Positions 1 through 6,991 are shown, counted from the stretch's first letter. The stretch: DNA of 11,587 nt from Clostridia bacterium (GCA_017502065.1 JAFVVU010000135.1:1-11587); one strand, 5' to 3'. Notes: generated by a model from the sequence alone, not told the origin. Translations and numbers: made by a program.

Positions 1-40
1 AGGAGAAGGTGGGTTGCGAAGCAACTCGGATGAGGTGGAC

Positions 41-118
41 TGTAGGGAACGACCTGTGTGTCTTTCCGAAAAAGGAATGCTCGCATTGCGGTATTCCCTA
101 CAACCAACGTTATTGTAA
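41..118. repeat. Palindromic repeat, copy A
   Basis: The ends tgtagggaa (41-49) and ttccctaca (94-102) are perfect 9-bp inverted repeats. Inside lie two smaller hairpins: ttcc/ggaa (64-67 with 74-77) and aatgc/gcatt (76-80 with 83-87). After the right arm comes cgttattgta (108-117), which is nearly repeated after copy B. No reading frame is conserved, so this looks like a small non-coding dispersed element or a remnant of one. Confidence 0.7.
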
Positions 119-125
119 AGTTTAT

Positions 126-198
126 CGTAGGGAACGGATTCATCCGTTCCGGCATAGCGGAATGCATAAATGCAGTCCCTACACGTGCGTTATCGTAT
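126..198. repeat. Palindromic repeat, copy B
   Basis: This is a diverged second copy, 80-85 bp downstream of copy A. The ends are gtaggga (127-133) and tccctac (176-182). It shares gtagggaac, ggaatgc (159-165) and the trailing cgttatcgta (188-197) with copy A in the same order. It adds an internal perfect 9-bp hairpin, ggaacggat/atccgttcc (131-139 with 142-150). The interiors differ much more than the ends, as expected for a structure kept by its palindromic arms. Confidence 0.7.
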
Positions 199-210
199 CG
201 AGCTTTAAAT

Positions 211-230
211 CATTTTGCGTATGCAAAATG
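211..230. repeat. Small perfect hairpin
   Basis: The 8-bp arms cattttgc (211-218) and gcaaaatg (223-230) are separated by four bases. There is no U-run beside it, so it does not read as a terminator. It probably belongs to the same mosaic of dispersed palindromes as the two larger copies upstream. Confidence 0.55.
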
Positions 231-243
231 CTACCACACTTTT

Positions 244-271
244 TCACTATTCGCTATTACTTATTACCTAT
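244..271. repeat. Four degenerate 7-bp tandem units
   Basis: Units tcactat, tcgctat, tacttat and tacctat follow one another without a gap and match the pattern T[AC][CG][CT][CT]AT. They end at the left arm of the sigG terminator. Purpose unknown. Confidence 0.5.
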
Positions 272-310
272 GATAAAACACCCATCCAAAAGGATGGGTG
301 TTTTATCATA
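269..310 (-). terminator. Bidirectional intrinsic terminator, overlaps sigG stop
   Basis: This is a perfect 19-bp inverted repeat (269-287 with 292-310) around a four-base loop. A GC-rich core of nine pairs (cacccatcc/ggatgggtg) is flanked by an A-rich left arm and a T-rich right arm, so either strand gives a GC stem followed by TTTTAT. It terminates sigG on the minus strand and would also stop plus-strand transcription entering from the left. The sigG TGA (308-306) lies in the outer part of the stem. Confidence 0.9.
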
Positions 311-1076
311 TATATTTCTTTATATGCCCGAGCGCTGCCTTTTCAAGGCGTGACACCTGTGCCTGCGAAATGCCTATTTCCTCGGCAACCTCGGTTTGCG
401 TCCGCCCGTTAAAAAACCGCAGTGTCAGAATATGCTTTTCGCGTGCGGAAAGCTTGTCCATGGCGTGCCGCAGGGCAATTTCTTCAATCCATGCCTCATC
501 TGTGTTTTTTGTATCTTTAACCTGGTCCATAACAAACCCGCCGTCGCCGCCCTCGTGATATACCGGCTCGTAAAGTGAAATCGGGTCGGCAATTGCATCA
601 AGTGCAAACACAATTTCTGTTCCCGGAATCCCCATTTTTTTTGAAATCTCTTCAATAGTAGGTTCGCGCCCGTGTTCAGTTGTAAGCGCTTCTTTTGCCT
701 GCAGTACCTTATACGCTGTATCACGTATGGACCTGCTTACCCTTATAGGATTATTGTCGCGCAGATACCTTCGTATTTCGCCTATAATCATCGGCACGGC
801 ATAGGTGGAAAACTGAACATTTTGCGTTACATCAAAATTATCAATGGCTTTAATAAGGCCAACACACCCCACCTGAAACAAATCATCCGCATTTTCGCCT
901 CTGCCGGCAAACCGTTTCATAACGCTGAGGACAAGCCTTAAATTCCCTTCAACAAACTTTTCGCGGGCAAGAGCATCACCCTGTTTTATCTTTTCAAAAA
1001 GCTCGGCTTTCTCCTGCCTTGTAAGGACCGGCAGCTTGGAGGTGTTAACCCCGCAAATTTCCACCTTGTTTATCAT
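306..1076 (-). CDS. sigG: RNA polymerase sporulation sigma factor SigG
   Basis: SigG directs late gene expression in the forespore after engulfment. The 256-residue protein has the family's N-terminal signature NKVEICGV.TSKLPVL (3-18), region 2 with DDLFQVGC and FSTYAVPMIIGEIRRYLRD, region 3, and a region 4 helix-turn-helix ending GISQAQVSRLEKAA. Length and order match Bacillus subtilis SigG. I chose the ATG at 1076 because it gives the family N-terminus and has GGAGGG seven bases upstream; a TTG at 1094 would place that site inside the gene. Residue 43 is Glu, where B. subtilis SigG has Asn45. Usually sigG follows spoIIGA-sigE; here it follows a peptidase gene with a 69-bp gap holding a hairpin over the ribosome binding site. 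The stop lies in its terminator. Confidence 0.97.
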   Translation of the reverse strand: MINKVEICGVNTSKLPVLTRQEKAELFEKIKQGDALAREKFVEGNLRLVLSVMKRFAGRGENADDLFQVGCVGLIKAIDNFDVTQNVQFSTYAVPMIIGEIRRYLRDNNPIRVSRSIRDTAYKVLQAKEALTTEHGREPTIEEISKKMGIPGTEIVFALDAIADPISLYEPVYHEGGDGGFVMDQVKDTKNTDEAWIEEIALRHAMDKLSAREKHILTLRFFNGRTQTEVAEEIGISQAQVSRLEKAALGHIKKYI

Positions 1077-1131
1077 AAAAGCACCCTCCGGCAATAGTAT
1101 TTAATCCTATTATTGCCCGTAGGGTGCTTTT
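1077..1131 (-). promoter_or_regulatory. sigG leader hairpin enclosing the Shine-Dalgarno
   Basis: On the minus-strand RNA, an outer 11-bp stem (1121-1131 with 1077-1087; aaaagcaccct arm on the plus strand) and an inner 7-bp stem (1111-1117 with 1090-1096) are split by a small asymmetric interior loop and closed by about 14 bases. The only good ribosome binding site for sigG, GGAGGG (1089-1084), lies wholly within the 3' arm, and the ATG begins one base after the stem. The structure should therefore mask initiation. A GC stem followed by TTTT also makes a weak terminator possible for the upstream operon. On the plus strand the hairpin is followed by six T, but no plus-strand gene reads into it. 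Confidence 0.8.
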
Positions 1132-1145
1132 TTAATCTTAAAAAA

Positions 1146-1595
1146 TTACTTTTTGAATGGTTTTCTTAGCTTGCCGTATGCTTTCAGAATATATGGTCTT
1201 GCCTTAAACGAATGACACCATACTTTTGTATAGAACTTATATTTAGGGTCAGTTACTTTAATTGTTTCGCCTTTTCGTATGATTGCACCGGCAACAGCAA
1301 TTACCTGGTCATATCTTATCGGATATTCAATAACAAACTGTGCGTCGCCGCAAAGATAAAGCTCACCGTTTTTAATTTTAACAATTCTGTGAAGCACATA
1401 ATTCCCGTCATCACGCTGATACAGAATTATATCGCCGGCTTTAAGTGTCTTAACTTTTTCAAGAATAACGCTGTCGCGTCCTTCTATAAGAAGCGGAAAC
1501 ATACTGCCGCCCGTAACTTTAAACGAAAACTTGCCGCCGCCCGATATTACCTCTTTTATAAGCGGCACAATTTCCGACATACTTACTTTGTTCAT
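1146..1595 (-). CDS. S24/S26-family peptidase (signal peptidase-like), no membrane anchor
   Basis: The 149-residue protein resembles the S24/S26 serine peptidase fold. The likely nucleophile is Ser31 in GGSMFPLL, followed by GD at 54-55, LHRIV with His69, and GDA at 83-85. In SipW and ER-type signal peptidases a His stands at the place of the usual bacterial Lys, and LHRIV fits that type, so a Ser-His mechanism is likely. Unlike true signal peptidases I see no N- or C-terminal hydrophobic segment; the C-terminus is strongly basic (131-149) and could touch the membrane. The ATG at 1595 has a modest GGGG site eight bases upstream. It lies 12 bp after a membrane-anchored protein gene, which suggests a shared job, but the substrate is unknown. 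A degenerate or regulatory protease is possible. Confidence 0.75.
   Translation of the reverse strand: MNKVSMSEIVPLIKEVISGGGKFSFKVTGGSMFPLLIEGRDSVILEKVKTLKAGDIILYQRDDGNYVLHRIVKIKNGELYLCGDAQFVIEYPIRYDQVIAVAGAIIRKGETIKVTDPKYKFYTKVWCHSFKARPYILKAYGKLRKPFKK
1153..1181 (-). promoter_or_regulatory. Candidate forespore (SigG/SigF-type) promoter for sigG
   Basis: On the minus strand GCATA (1181-1177), 17 bases, then CATTCAA (1159-1153). The first box fits the SigG/SigF -35 pattern gHATR. The second fits six of seven positions of the SigG -10 pattern CATNHTA; the GG of a SigF -10 is missing. Transcription would start near 1146, just before the leader hairpin. It lies inside the 3' end of the peptidase gene. 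Short motifs like this arise by chance, so this is tentative. Confidence 0.35.
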
Positions 1596-1607
1596 TACAT
1601 TACCCCG

Positions 1608-2156
1608 TTATCTGATATATTGAAGGCTTATTGCATCGTAAACATCGCCGTTTGTTGTATCAACAACATATCTTGCTTTCGGTTCCTTGTTTGCTGAAGA
1701 CAGCATACTTACAGCATCGCCGGCAATAAAAACAAAGCACGGACGTACCTTTTTATCATATGTAACTTCAATAAGGTCACCGTCAAAATCCGGAAGTATC
1801 AATGTTCCTGCGCCAAGATGTTTTGTTGCAGCTTTCTGACAAATATCCATTGATTCCTGAAACGAAAGTTTCTGTTCCGGAACTGCAGGGTTTGAAGCTT
1901 CATCCGGAGCAATTGTCGGAGGAACGGTTGGCTCTTGCGATACTGCCGGTGCTGTTGCAACGGGTGTCGGTTCTGCTGCAGGCGGTATTTCTGCCGGTTT
2001 GTTATTTGCAAAATACTGCATCACAAAATAAAATATCGCAAACGCCGCAAGAATACACGCTGCAATTATTGCAGTTTTCACGAGCTTTGGATTTTTTTCT
2101 TCCTCAGTTGTAACCGGAGTTTCTTCGTTGGTTAAATTCATGTCTTTTTCTTCCAT
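1608..2156 (-). CDS. Hypothetical single-pass membrane protein with Pro/Ala-rich linker
   Basis: I do not recognise this 182-residue protein. Visible parts are an acidic, Thr-rich cytoplasmic N-terminus (1-24), one hydrophobic segment (about 25-49), a Pro/Ala/Thr-rich linker (53-93) and a compact C-terminal domain (about 96-182), probably outside the cell. The end of that domain (ARYVVDTTNGDVYDAI) resembles the closing strands of PepSY-type domains, but the match is weak. There is no lipobox or LPXTG. The start at 2156 is well supported by AAGGAGG seven bases upstream, inside the end of yigZ; the ATG overlaps the yigZ stop by one base (TAATG), indicating translational coupling. Its close link to the next peptidase gene makes it a candidate partner or substrate, which is inference only. 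Confidence 0.75.
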   Translation of the reverse strand: MEEKDMNLTNEETPVTTEEEKNPKLVKTAIIAACILAAFAIFYFVMQYFANNKPAEIPPAAEPTPVATAPAVSQEPTVPPTIAPDEASNPAVPEQKLSFQESMDICQKAATKHLGAGTLILPDFDGDLIEVTYDKKVRPCFVFIAGDAVSMLSSANKEPKARYVVDTTNGDVYDAISLQYIR

Positions 2157-2800
2157 TATTCTTCCTCCTTGATGTCGACATAACGACAGTCGGTTTTATT
2201 TATTTTTCCATCACCGCAGGTTATTTCTGTAAGGGATTTAATAAAATTATCGTCGCCGCCCTGCGGAATACATACTGTAAAAACAACATTTTCAAAATAA
2301 TCGGTTTTATCAATAATTATATTTTCTGTTTCAAGAAAATAGCGTATTTTCCCCGATAAATTATAATCGGATGTGATTTCATATATATTGCAAAGCTTTC
2401 GGGTTACCGGCCCAGCAAGAGTGATTCCCTCGGATGCCGATTTACCGTAAGCATGCACAAGTCCGCCTGTACCGAGAAGTGTGCCGCCGAAATATCTTGT
2501 AACCACAACCGCAACATCGGTCAGCCCACGTTTGCGGATAGCGTCAAGCACAGGCATTCCTGCCGTTCCGGACGGCTCTCCGTCGTCCGTAAAGCGTTGC
2601 AGATTGTTTTCCTGCAGTACATATGCATATACGTTATGTGTTGCATCGGAAAACTCCTTCTTTATTTCGGAAACAAACTCAAGTGCTTCCGTTTCTGTGG
2701 TGACAGGACGTACGGTTACAATAAATACGGATTTTTTCTCCGTAAATTTGGTGCGGACCTCTTTCTCCACTGTTTTATATTCAGGTTTCATACTGTTCAT
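2156..2800 (-). CDS. yigZ: YigZ/IMPACT family protein
   Basis: This 214-residue protein belongs to the YigZ/IMPACT family (YvyE in B. subtilis), whose bacterial role is not firmly known; the eukaryotic IMPACT/YIH1 proteins regulate the kinase GCN2. The conserved core is clear: DDGEPSGTAGMPVLDAI (72-88), then VVVTRYFGG..LGTGGLVHAY (98-118). The remainder (about 137-195) fits the ferredoxin-like DUF1949 domain. Length is normal. The ATG at 2800 lies within the last 20 bases of hflX and has GGTG seven bases upstream; a second ATG at 2789-2791 has no such site. Overlaps at both ends imply coupled translation with hflX and with the next gene. Confidence 0.93.
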   Translation of the reverse strand: MNSMKPEYKTVEKEVRTKFTEKKSVFIVTVRPVTTETEALEFVSEIKKEFSDATHNVYAYVLQENNLQRFTDDGEPSGTAGMPVLDAIRKRGLTDVAVVVTRYFGGTLLGTGGLVHAYGKSASEGITLAGPVTRKLCNIYEITSDYNLSGKIRYFLETENIIIDKTDYFENVVFTVCIPQGGDDNFIKSLTEITCGDGKINKTDCRYVDIKEEE

Positions 2801-4019
2801 ATTTATACACCGCTTTTTGTTCTACGTCTGCAGTAATTTTAACGCCGTTTTCGGCATATTCCTCATTTATAATAACACCGTCATCACGAAGCTGAGCGGT
2901 AAGTCCTGCTGCCGCATAGGGAATAAGCAGGTTCATACGGCGTTTGGTCACCGGCAGGTGCGTACATATCATCCGCAGCAGCTCGTCCATATTTGTGCCG
3001 TTTTTGGCGGAAATATACACGTTATTGCCGCAGGTTTTCGTGTCCGCATCAACACAGTCGCATTTATTAAACACGTTTAAAACGGGAATATCACTGCATT
3101 CAAGCTCGGTAAGCAGATTTTCACTTACTTTAAGATGCTCCAGATACTCTTCGTTTGAATAATCCACCACGTTGAGGATAAGTGATGCATACTGTGTTTC
3201 TTCAAGGGTTGATTTGAACGCGTTTACAAGATGATGCGGCAGTTTACGGATAAATCCAACAGTATCAATAAGGATAACCTCACGTCCGTCGGGCAGGGTA
3301 AGTGCCCTTGCTGTCGGGTCAAGTGTTGCAAAAAGCTTATCCTCTGCAAGCACGCCTGCATCTGTTAAATAGTTGAGAAGCGTGGATTTGCCGGCGTTTG
3401 TATATCCAACAAGAGCAACAGTTTGAAATCCGTCTTTTTTGCGGCGCTCACGCATATAACTGCGCCTTTTTTCAACCTCTTTTAACTGACTCTGAATTTT
3501 GGAAATATGGCTTCTTATGTGTCGTCTGTCGGTTTCAAGCTTGGTTTCACCCGGACCTCTTGTGCCAATTCCGGCACCAAGACGTGACAGACTTTTACCA
3601 ATCCCCATAAGACGGGGAAGAATATATTTAAGCTGAGCAAGCTCAACCTGAAGCTTACCTTCTGCCGACTGAGCGCGCGCGGCAAAAATATCGAGAATAA
3701 GTGTGGTACGGTCGGTAACACGAACACCCGTTAAATCCTCAATATTATTTCTTTGCGATGCGGAAAGCTCGTCATCAAATATGATAAGATTTGCTTCTGT
3801 GTTTTTGCAAAGCTCGGTTAATTCTTCAATTTTACCTTTGCCGAGATATGTTGCCACATCGGGTGCGTCTTTTGGCTGAAGCACCTTTGCCACAACTTCT
3901 GCTCCGGCTGTTTTTGCAAGCTCGGCAAGCTCTTCAATTGTGGAATCGTCACTGTATGTGACGTCTCTTCTGTCTGAAACAATACCTGCCAGAACAGCAA
4001 TTTCTTTTATTTCGTCCAA
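2781..4019 (-). CDS. hflX: Ribosome-associated GTPase HflX
   Basis: HflX binds the 50S subunit and splits or rescues stalled ribosomes, notably under heat stress, using GTP. The 412-residue protein shows the HflX N-terminal domain, the linker signature GPGETKLETDRR (155-166), a coiled segment (about 170-195), and the G domain: G1 GYTNAGKS (205-212), G3 DTVG (252-255), G4 NKCD (318-321) and G5 SAK (337-339). A short C-terminal domain follows. The start is TTG at 4019, supported by AAGGAG seven bases upstream and by the absence of a better codon nearby. It is the first gene of the leftward operon, about 20 bases from its predicted transcript start. Confidence 0.96.
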   Translation of the reverse strand: MDEIKEIAVLAGIVSDRRDVTYSDDSTIEELAELAKTAGAEVVAKVLQPKDAPDVATYLGKGKIEELTELCKNTEANLIIFDDELSASQRNNIEDLTGVRVTDRTTLILDIFAARAQSAEGKLQVELAQLKYILPRLMGIGKSLSRLGAGIGTRGPGETKLETDRRHIRSHISKIQSQLKEVEKRRSYMRERRKKDGFQTVALVGYTNAGKSTLLNYLTDAGVLAEDKLFATLDPTARALTLPDGREVILIDTVGFIRKLPHHLVNAFKSTLEETQYASLILNVVDYSNEEYLEHLKVSENLLTELECSDIPVLNVFNKCDCVDADTKTCGNNVYISAKNGTNMDELLRMICTHLPVTKRRMNLLIPYAAAGLTAQLRDDGVIINEEYAENGVKITADVEQKAVYKYEQYET

Positions 4020-4047
4020 AGCGATTCTCCTTAAACTTGTTTAGTTT

Positions 4048-4076
4048 ATTTTACCACTTACACAGCAGAATGTCAA
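4048..4076 (-). promoter_or_regulatory. Sigma-A promoter of the hflX operon
   Basis: On the minus strand a perfect -35 TTGACA (4076-4071), a 17-base spacer and a -10 TAAAAT (4053-4048) point to initiation near 4041, giving a leader of about 20 bases that carries the AAGGAG site for the hflX TTG start. The near-consensus boxes suggest strong vegetative transcription of hflX, yigZ and the two genes behind them, and possibly toward sigG. Confidence 0.88.
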
Positions 4077-4159
4077 ACATTAGAACGTGTGATAATAAGG
4101 TAAAAAACGGTCGTTTTAAAAATATATAAATAATGCACAAAAGAAAAGGGAAAATATGT

Positions 4160-4185
4160 GCAAAATATCTATATTAATATTTTGC
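4160..4185. promoter_or_regulatory. Perfect 9-bp inverted repeat upstream of obgE
   Basis: gcaaaatat (4160-4168) and atattttgc (4177-4185) flank an 8-base AT spacer. It lies 73-98 bases before the obgE start, next to the best -10-like boxes, and has no U-run, so it reads more like an operator for a dimeric regulator than a terminator. In AT-rich DNA part of the match is expected by chance; the GC pairs at both ends make it more credible. Confidence 0.4.
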
Positions 4186-4245
4186 GAAAAGTGATAAAAT
4201 TATATGTATATAACATATTAAAATGGGATTTTTGTCCGATTTTGA

Positions 4246-5523
<1,278 letters not shown>

Positions 5524-5535
5524 GAGGAATATCCT

Positions 5536-5829
5536 TTGCTTACAAGTAAACAGCGTGCGGCTCTTCGTTCAATGGCAAATACCATTGAGCCGGTAGCACA
5601 GATTGGTAAAAACGGAATTAACGAAAATCTCATAAAACAGCTTGACGATGCACTTGAAGCAAGAGAGCTTGTTAAAGTAACGGTGCTTGAAACTGCGCTT
5701 ATGGAAACAAGGGAAGCCTGCGGCATCTGTGCTGAAGAATTAGGTGCAGAGCCCGTGCAGTGTATCGGATTTAAGTTTGTTATTTACCGTCCTGCAAAGG
5801 AAAAGAAAAAACGAAAAATTGTTATATAA
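5536..5829 (+). CDS. yhbY: Ribosome assembly RNA-binding protein YhbY (CRM domain)
   Basis: This 97-residue protein is a single CRS1-YhbY (CRM) domain, an RNA-binding fold associated with pre-50S particles. It starts LTSKQRAALRSMAN and carries IGKNGI (23-28), the GxxG-like loop of the domain, followed by the ARELVKV strand and a basic tail (KEKKKRKI). The start is TTG at 5536, eight bases after a strong AGGAGG (5522-5527) that overlaps the obgE stop; no ATG is near. It sits 12 bp after obgE and 11 bp before nadD, a common grouping in Firmicutes, consistent with joint control of ribosome-assembly factors. Confidence 0.95.
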   Translation: MLTSKQRAALRSMANTIEPVAQIGKNGINENLIKQLDDALEARELVKVTVLETALMETREACGICAEELGAEPVQCIGFKFVIYRPAKEKKKRKIVI

Positions 5830-5840
5830 CCGGTGATTTT

Positions 5841-6416
5841 ATGAAAACAGGTATTTTCGGCGGTAGCTTTGACCCTCCGCATACGGCGCACATACAAATT
5901 GCACTTATGGCAAAAGAAAAATTCAATCTTGACAGAATTATTATAATTCCGACAGGACAGCCGCCGCATAAGGAAACGGCAGGGGAAATTCATCACAGAT
6001 ATAATATGTGTAAAATAATTGCCGACAAATACGGGTTTGAAATTTCCGATTATGAAATAGACAAAAAAACCTATTGCTACAGCTTTGAAACACTGGAATA
6101 TTTCAAAGAGCTTTATCCGGATGATGATATTTATTTTATCATCGGCGGCGACAGCATGAAAAATTTTGACAAGTGGAAAAATCCAAAAAGGATAGTGGAA
6201 CTTTGCAGTCTTATTGTTGCCTCGCGCGATGAGGGGACGGAAAAAGCGGTAGCGGAAGCAGAAAAAACATATAATACAAAAATTTTCTCTCTTGATAATG
6301 AAAATATTGATGTTTCGTCTACAGAAATAAGGAATATCATAAACGGCGATGGAAATGCTAAAGGCATAGAGCCTGAAATTTTAAAATACATTGCCGAAAA
6401 TAATTTGTACAGGTGA
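5841..6416 (+). CDS. nadD: Nicotinate-nucleotide adenylyltransferase NadD
   Basis: NadD joins nicotinate mononucleotide and ATP to give deamido-NAD, a shared step of de novo and salvage NAD synthesis in the cytoplasm. The 191-residue protein shows the nucleotidyltransferase signature GSFDPPHTAH (8-17) with the catalytic HxxH-like pair, the substrate loop P..QPPHK (37-44), GGDSM (102-106) and the C-terminal VSSTEIR (158-164). Length is normal. The start ATG has GGTGA four bases upstream, using the distal part of the anti-Shine-Dalgarno. It is followed by yqeK after only four bases, a common pairing in Firmicutes. Confidence 0.97.
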   Translation: MKTGIFGGSFDPPHTAHIQIALMAKEKFNLDRIIIIPTGQPPHKETAGEIHHRYNMCKIIADKYGFEISDYEIDKKTYCYSFETLEYFKELYPDDDIYFIIGGDSMKNFDKWKNPKRIVELCSLIVASRDEGTEKAVAEAEKTYNTKIFSLDNENIDVSSTEIRNIINGDGNAKGIEPEILKYIAENNLYR

Positions 6417-6420
6417 TAAA

Positions 6421-6990
6421 ATGAATTTTGAGCAGGCTAAAAGTAAAATGCAGAAACTTGTTACTCCCGAAAGATACACGCACTGCCTCGGTGTAATGGA
6501 ATTTGCGGGCGAGCTTGCCGAAGTTTACGGACTTGACGCAGAAAAACTGCGTTTTGCCGGGCTTATTCACGACTGTGCAAAATCCCTTCCCGATGAAGAG
6601 TGCCTTAAACTTATGGCAAGATTTGGCGGGGCGGACGAAACTGTAATGGCATCAAGAGGTCTCTGGCACGGACCTGCCGGTGCGGAATATGCAAAAGAGC
6701 ATTTCGGCATTGACGATGAAATTTATGATGCAATTTTTTATCACACTATCGGCAAAGAAAATATGAGCCTTTTTACTCAGATAATTTACCTTGCGGACGT
6801 CATTGAACCAAACAGGGACAGTGAGTTTGACTGGGCAGAAGAACTGAGAGAACTTGCCCTTCATGATATTGACGGGGCAACGCTTGCAGCACTTAACAAT
6901 ACAATAACACATGTTATTGAACGAAACATGGTGATGCATACGGAATCGATAAAACTTCGTAACCGTATCTTGTTAAACAGGAGAAAATAA
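6421..6990 (+). CDS. yqeK: Ap4A hydrolase YqeK (HD domain)
   Basis: YqeK proteins are HD-domain, iron-dependent symmetrical hydrolases that cleave diadenosine tetraphosphate to two ADP, limiting this alarmone-like product of aminoacyl-tRNA synthetases. The 189-residue protein keeps the expected metal ligands: His21 (RYTHCLG), His50-Asp51 (LIHDCAK), His83 (WHGPAGA), His108 (YHTIG) and Asp126 (YLADVIEPNR). I chose ATG 6421, which follows AGGTGAT at the nadD stop; a TTG at 6391 would extend into nadD without a site. The gene runs to within one base of the LCP gene. Its place in the same operon as leuS, a potential source of Ap4A, is suggestive only. Confidence 0.95.
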   Translation: MNFEQAKSKMQKLVTPERYTHCLGVMEFAGELAEVYGLDAEKLRFAGLIHDCAKSLPDEECLKLMARFGGADETVMASRGLWHGPAGAEYAKEHFGIDDEIYDAIFYHTIGKENMSLFTQIIYLADVIEPNRDSEFDWAEELRELALHDIDGATLAALNNTITHVIERNMVMHTESIKLRNRILLNRRK

Positions 6991-6991
6991 A

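Larger units (their letters stand above)
1..305. other. Non-coding, repeat-rich region downstream of sigG
   Basis: No convincing gene is present; the short open frames here have no recognisable protein and run through palindromes. The stretch is a mosaic of small structured repeats: a 5-bp hairpin (gttgc/gcaac, 13-25), two tandem copies of a gtaggga...tccctac palindromic repeat, an 8-bp hairpin (211-230), four heptamer units (244-271) and the terminator that closes sigG. The sequence at 25-40 between the first hairpin and the first repeat copy has the look of the flank of a dispersed element. Similar short palindromic mosaics are common between genes in Clostridia; that statement is from memory, not from a search. 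Confidence 0.7.

Noticed and set aside
13..230. CRISPR array
   Set aside because: The repeats are only two diverged copies with internal palindromes and no regular spacers; no cas gene is near.
9..353. Plus-strand open frames across the left 350 bases
   Set aside because: They run through palindromic repeats and the terminator, have no recognisable protein, and the overlapping frames differ from one another; the region is better explained as non-coding repeats.
1077..1094. TTG at 1094 as an upstream start for sigG
   Set aside because: It would add six residues encoded by the Shine-Dalgarno and hairpin arm, has no site of its own, and breaks the match to the family N-terminus, which begins at the ATG at 1076.
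1077..1133. Plus-strand terminator formed by the sigG leader hairpin and the T6 run at 1128-1133
   Set aside because: There is no plus-strand gene to its left for several hundred bases; the minus-strand role at sigG explains the structure better.
4195..4224. Sigma-A promoter for obgE at TAAAAT, TATAAC or TTAAAAT
   Set aside because: Each -10-like box lacks a -35 at 16-18 bases; in such AT-rich DNA these boxes are expected by chance, so no single one was called.
6391..6420. Extended start of yqeK at TTG 6391
   Set aside because: It would overlap nadD by 26 bases with no ribosome binding site; ATG 6421 has AGGTGAT in place and gives the usual N-terminus.
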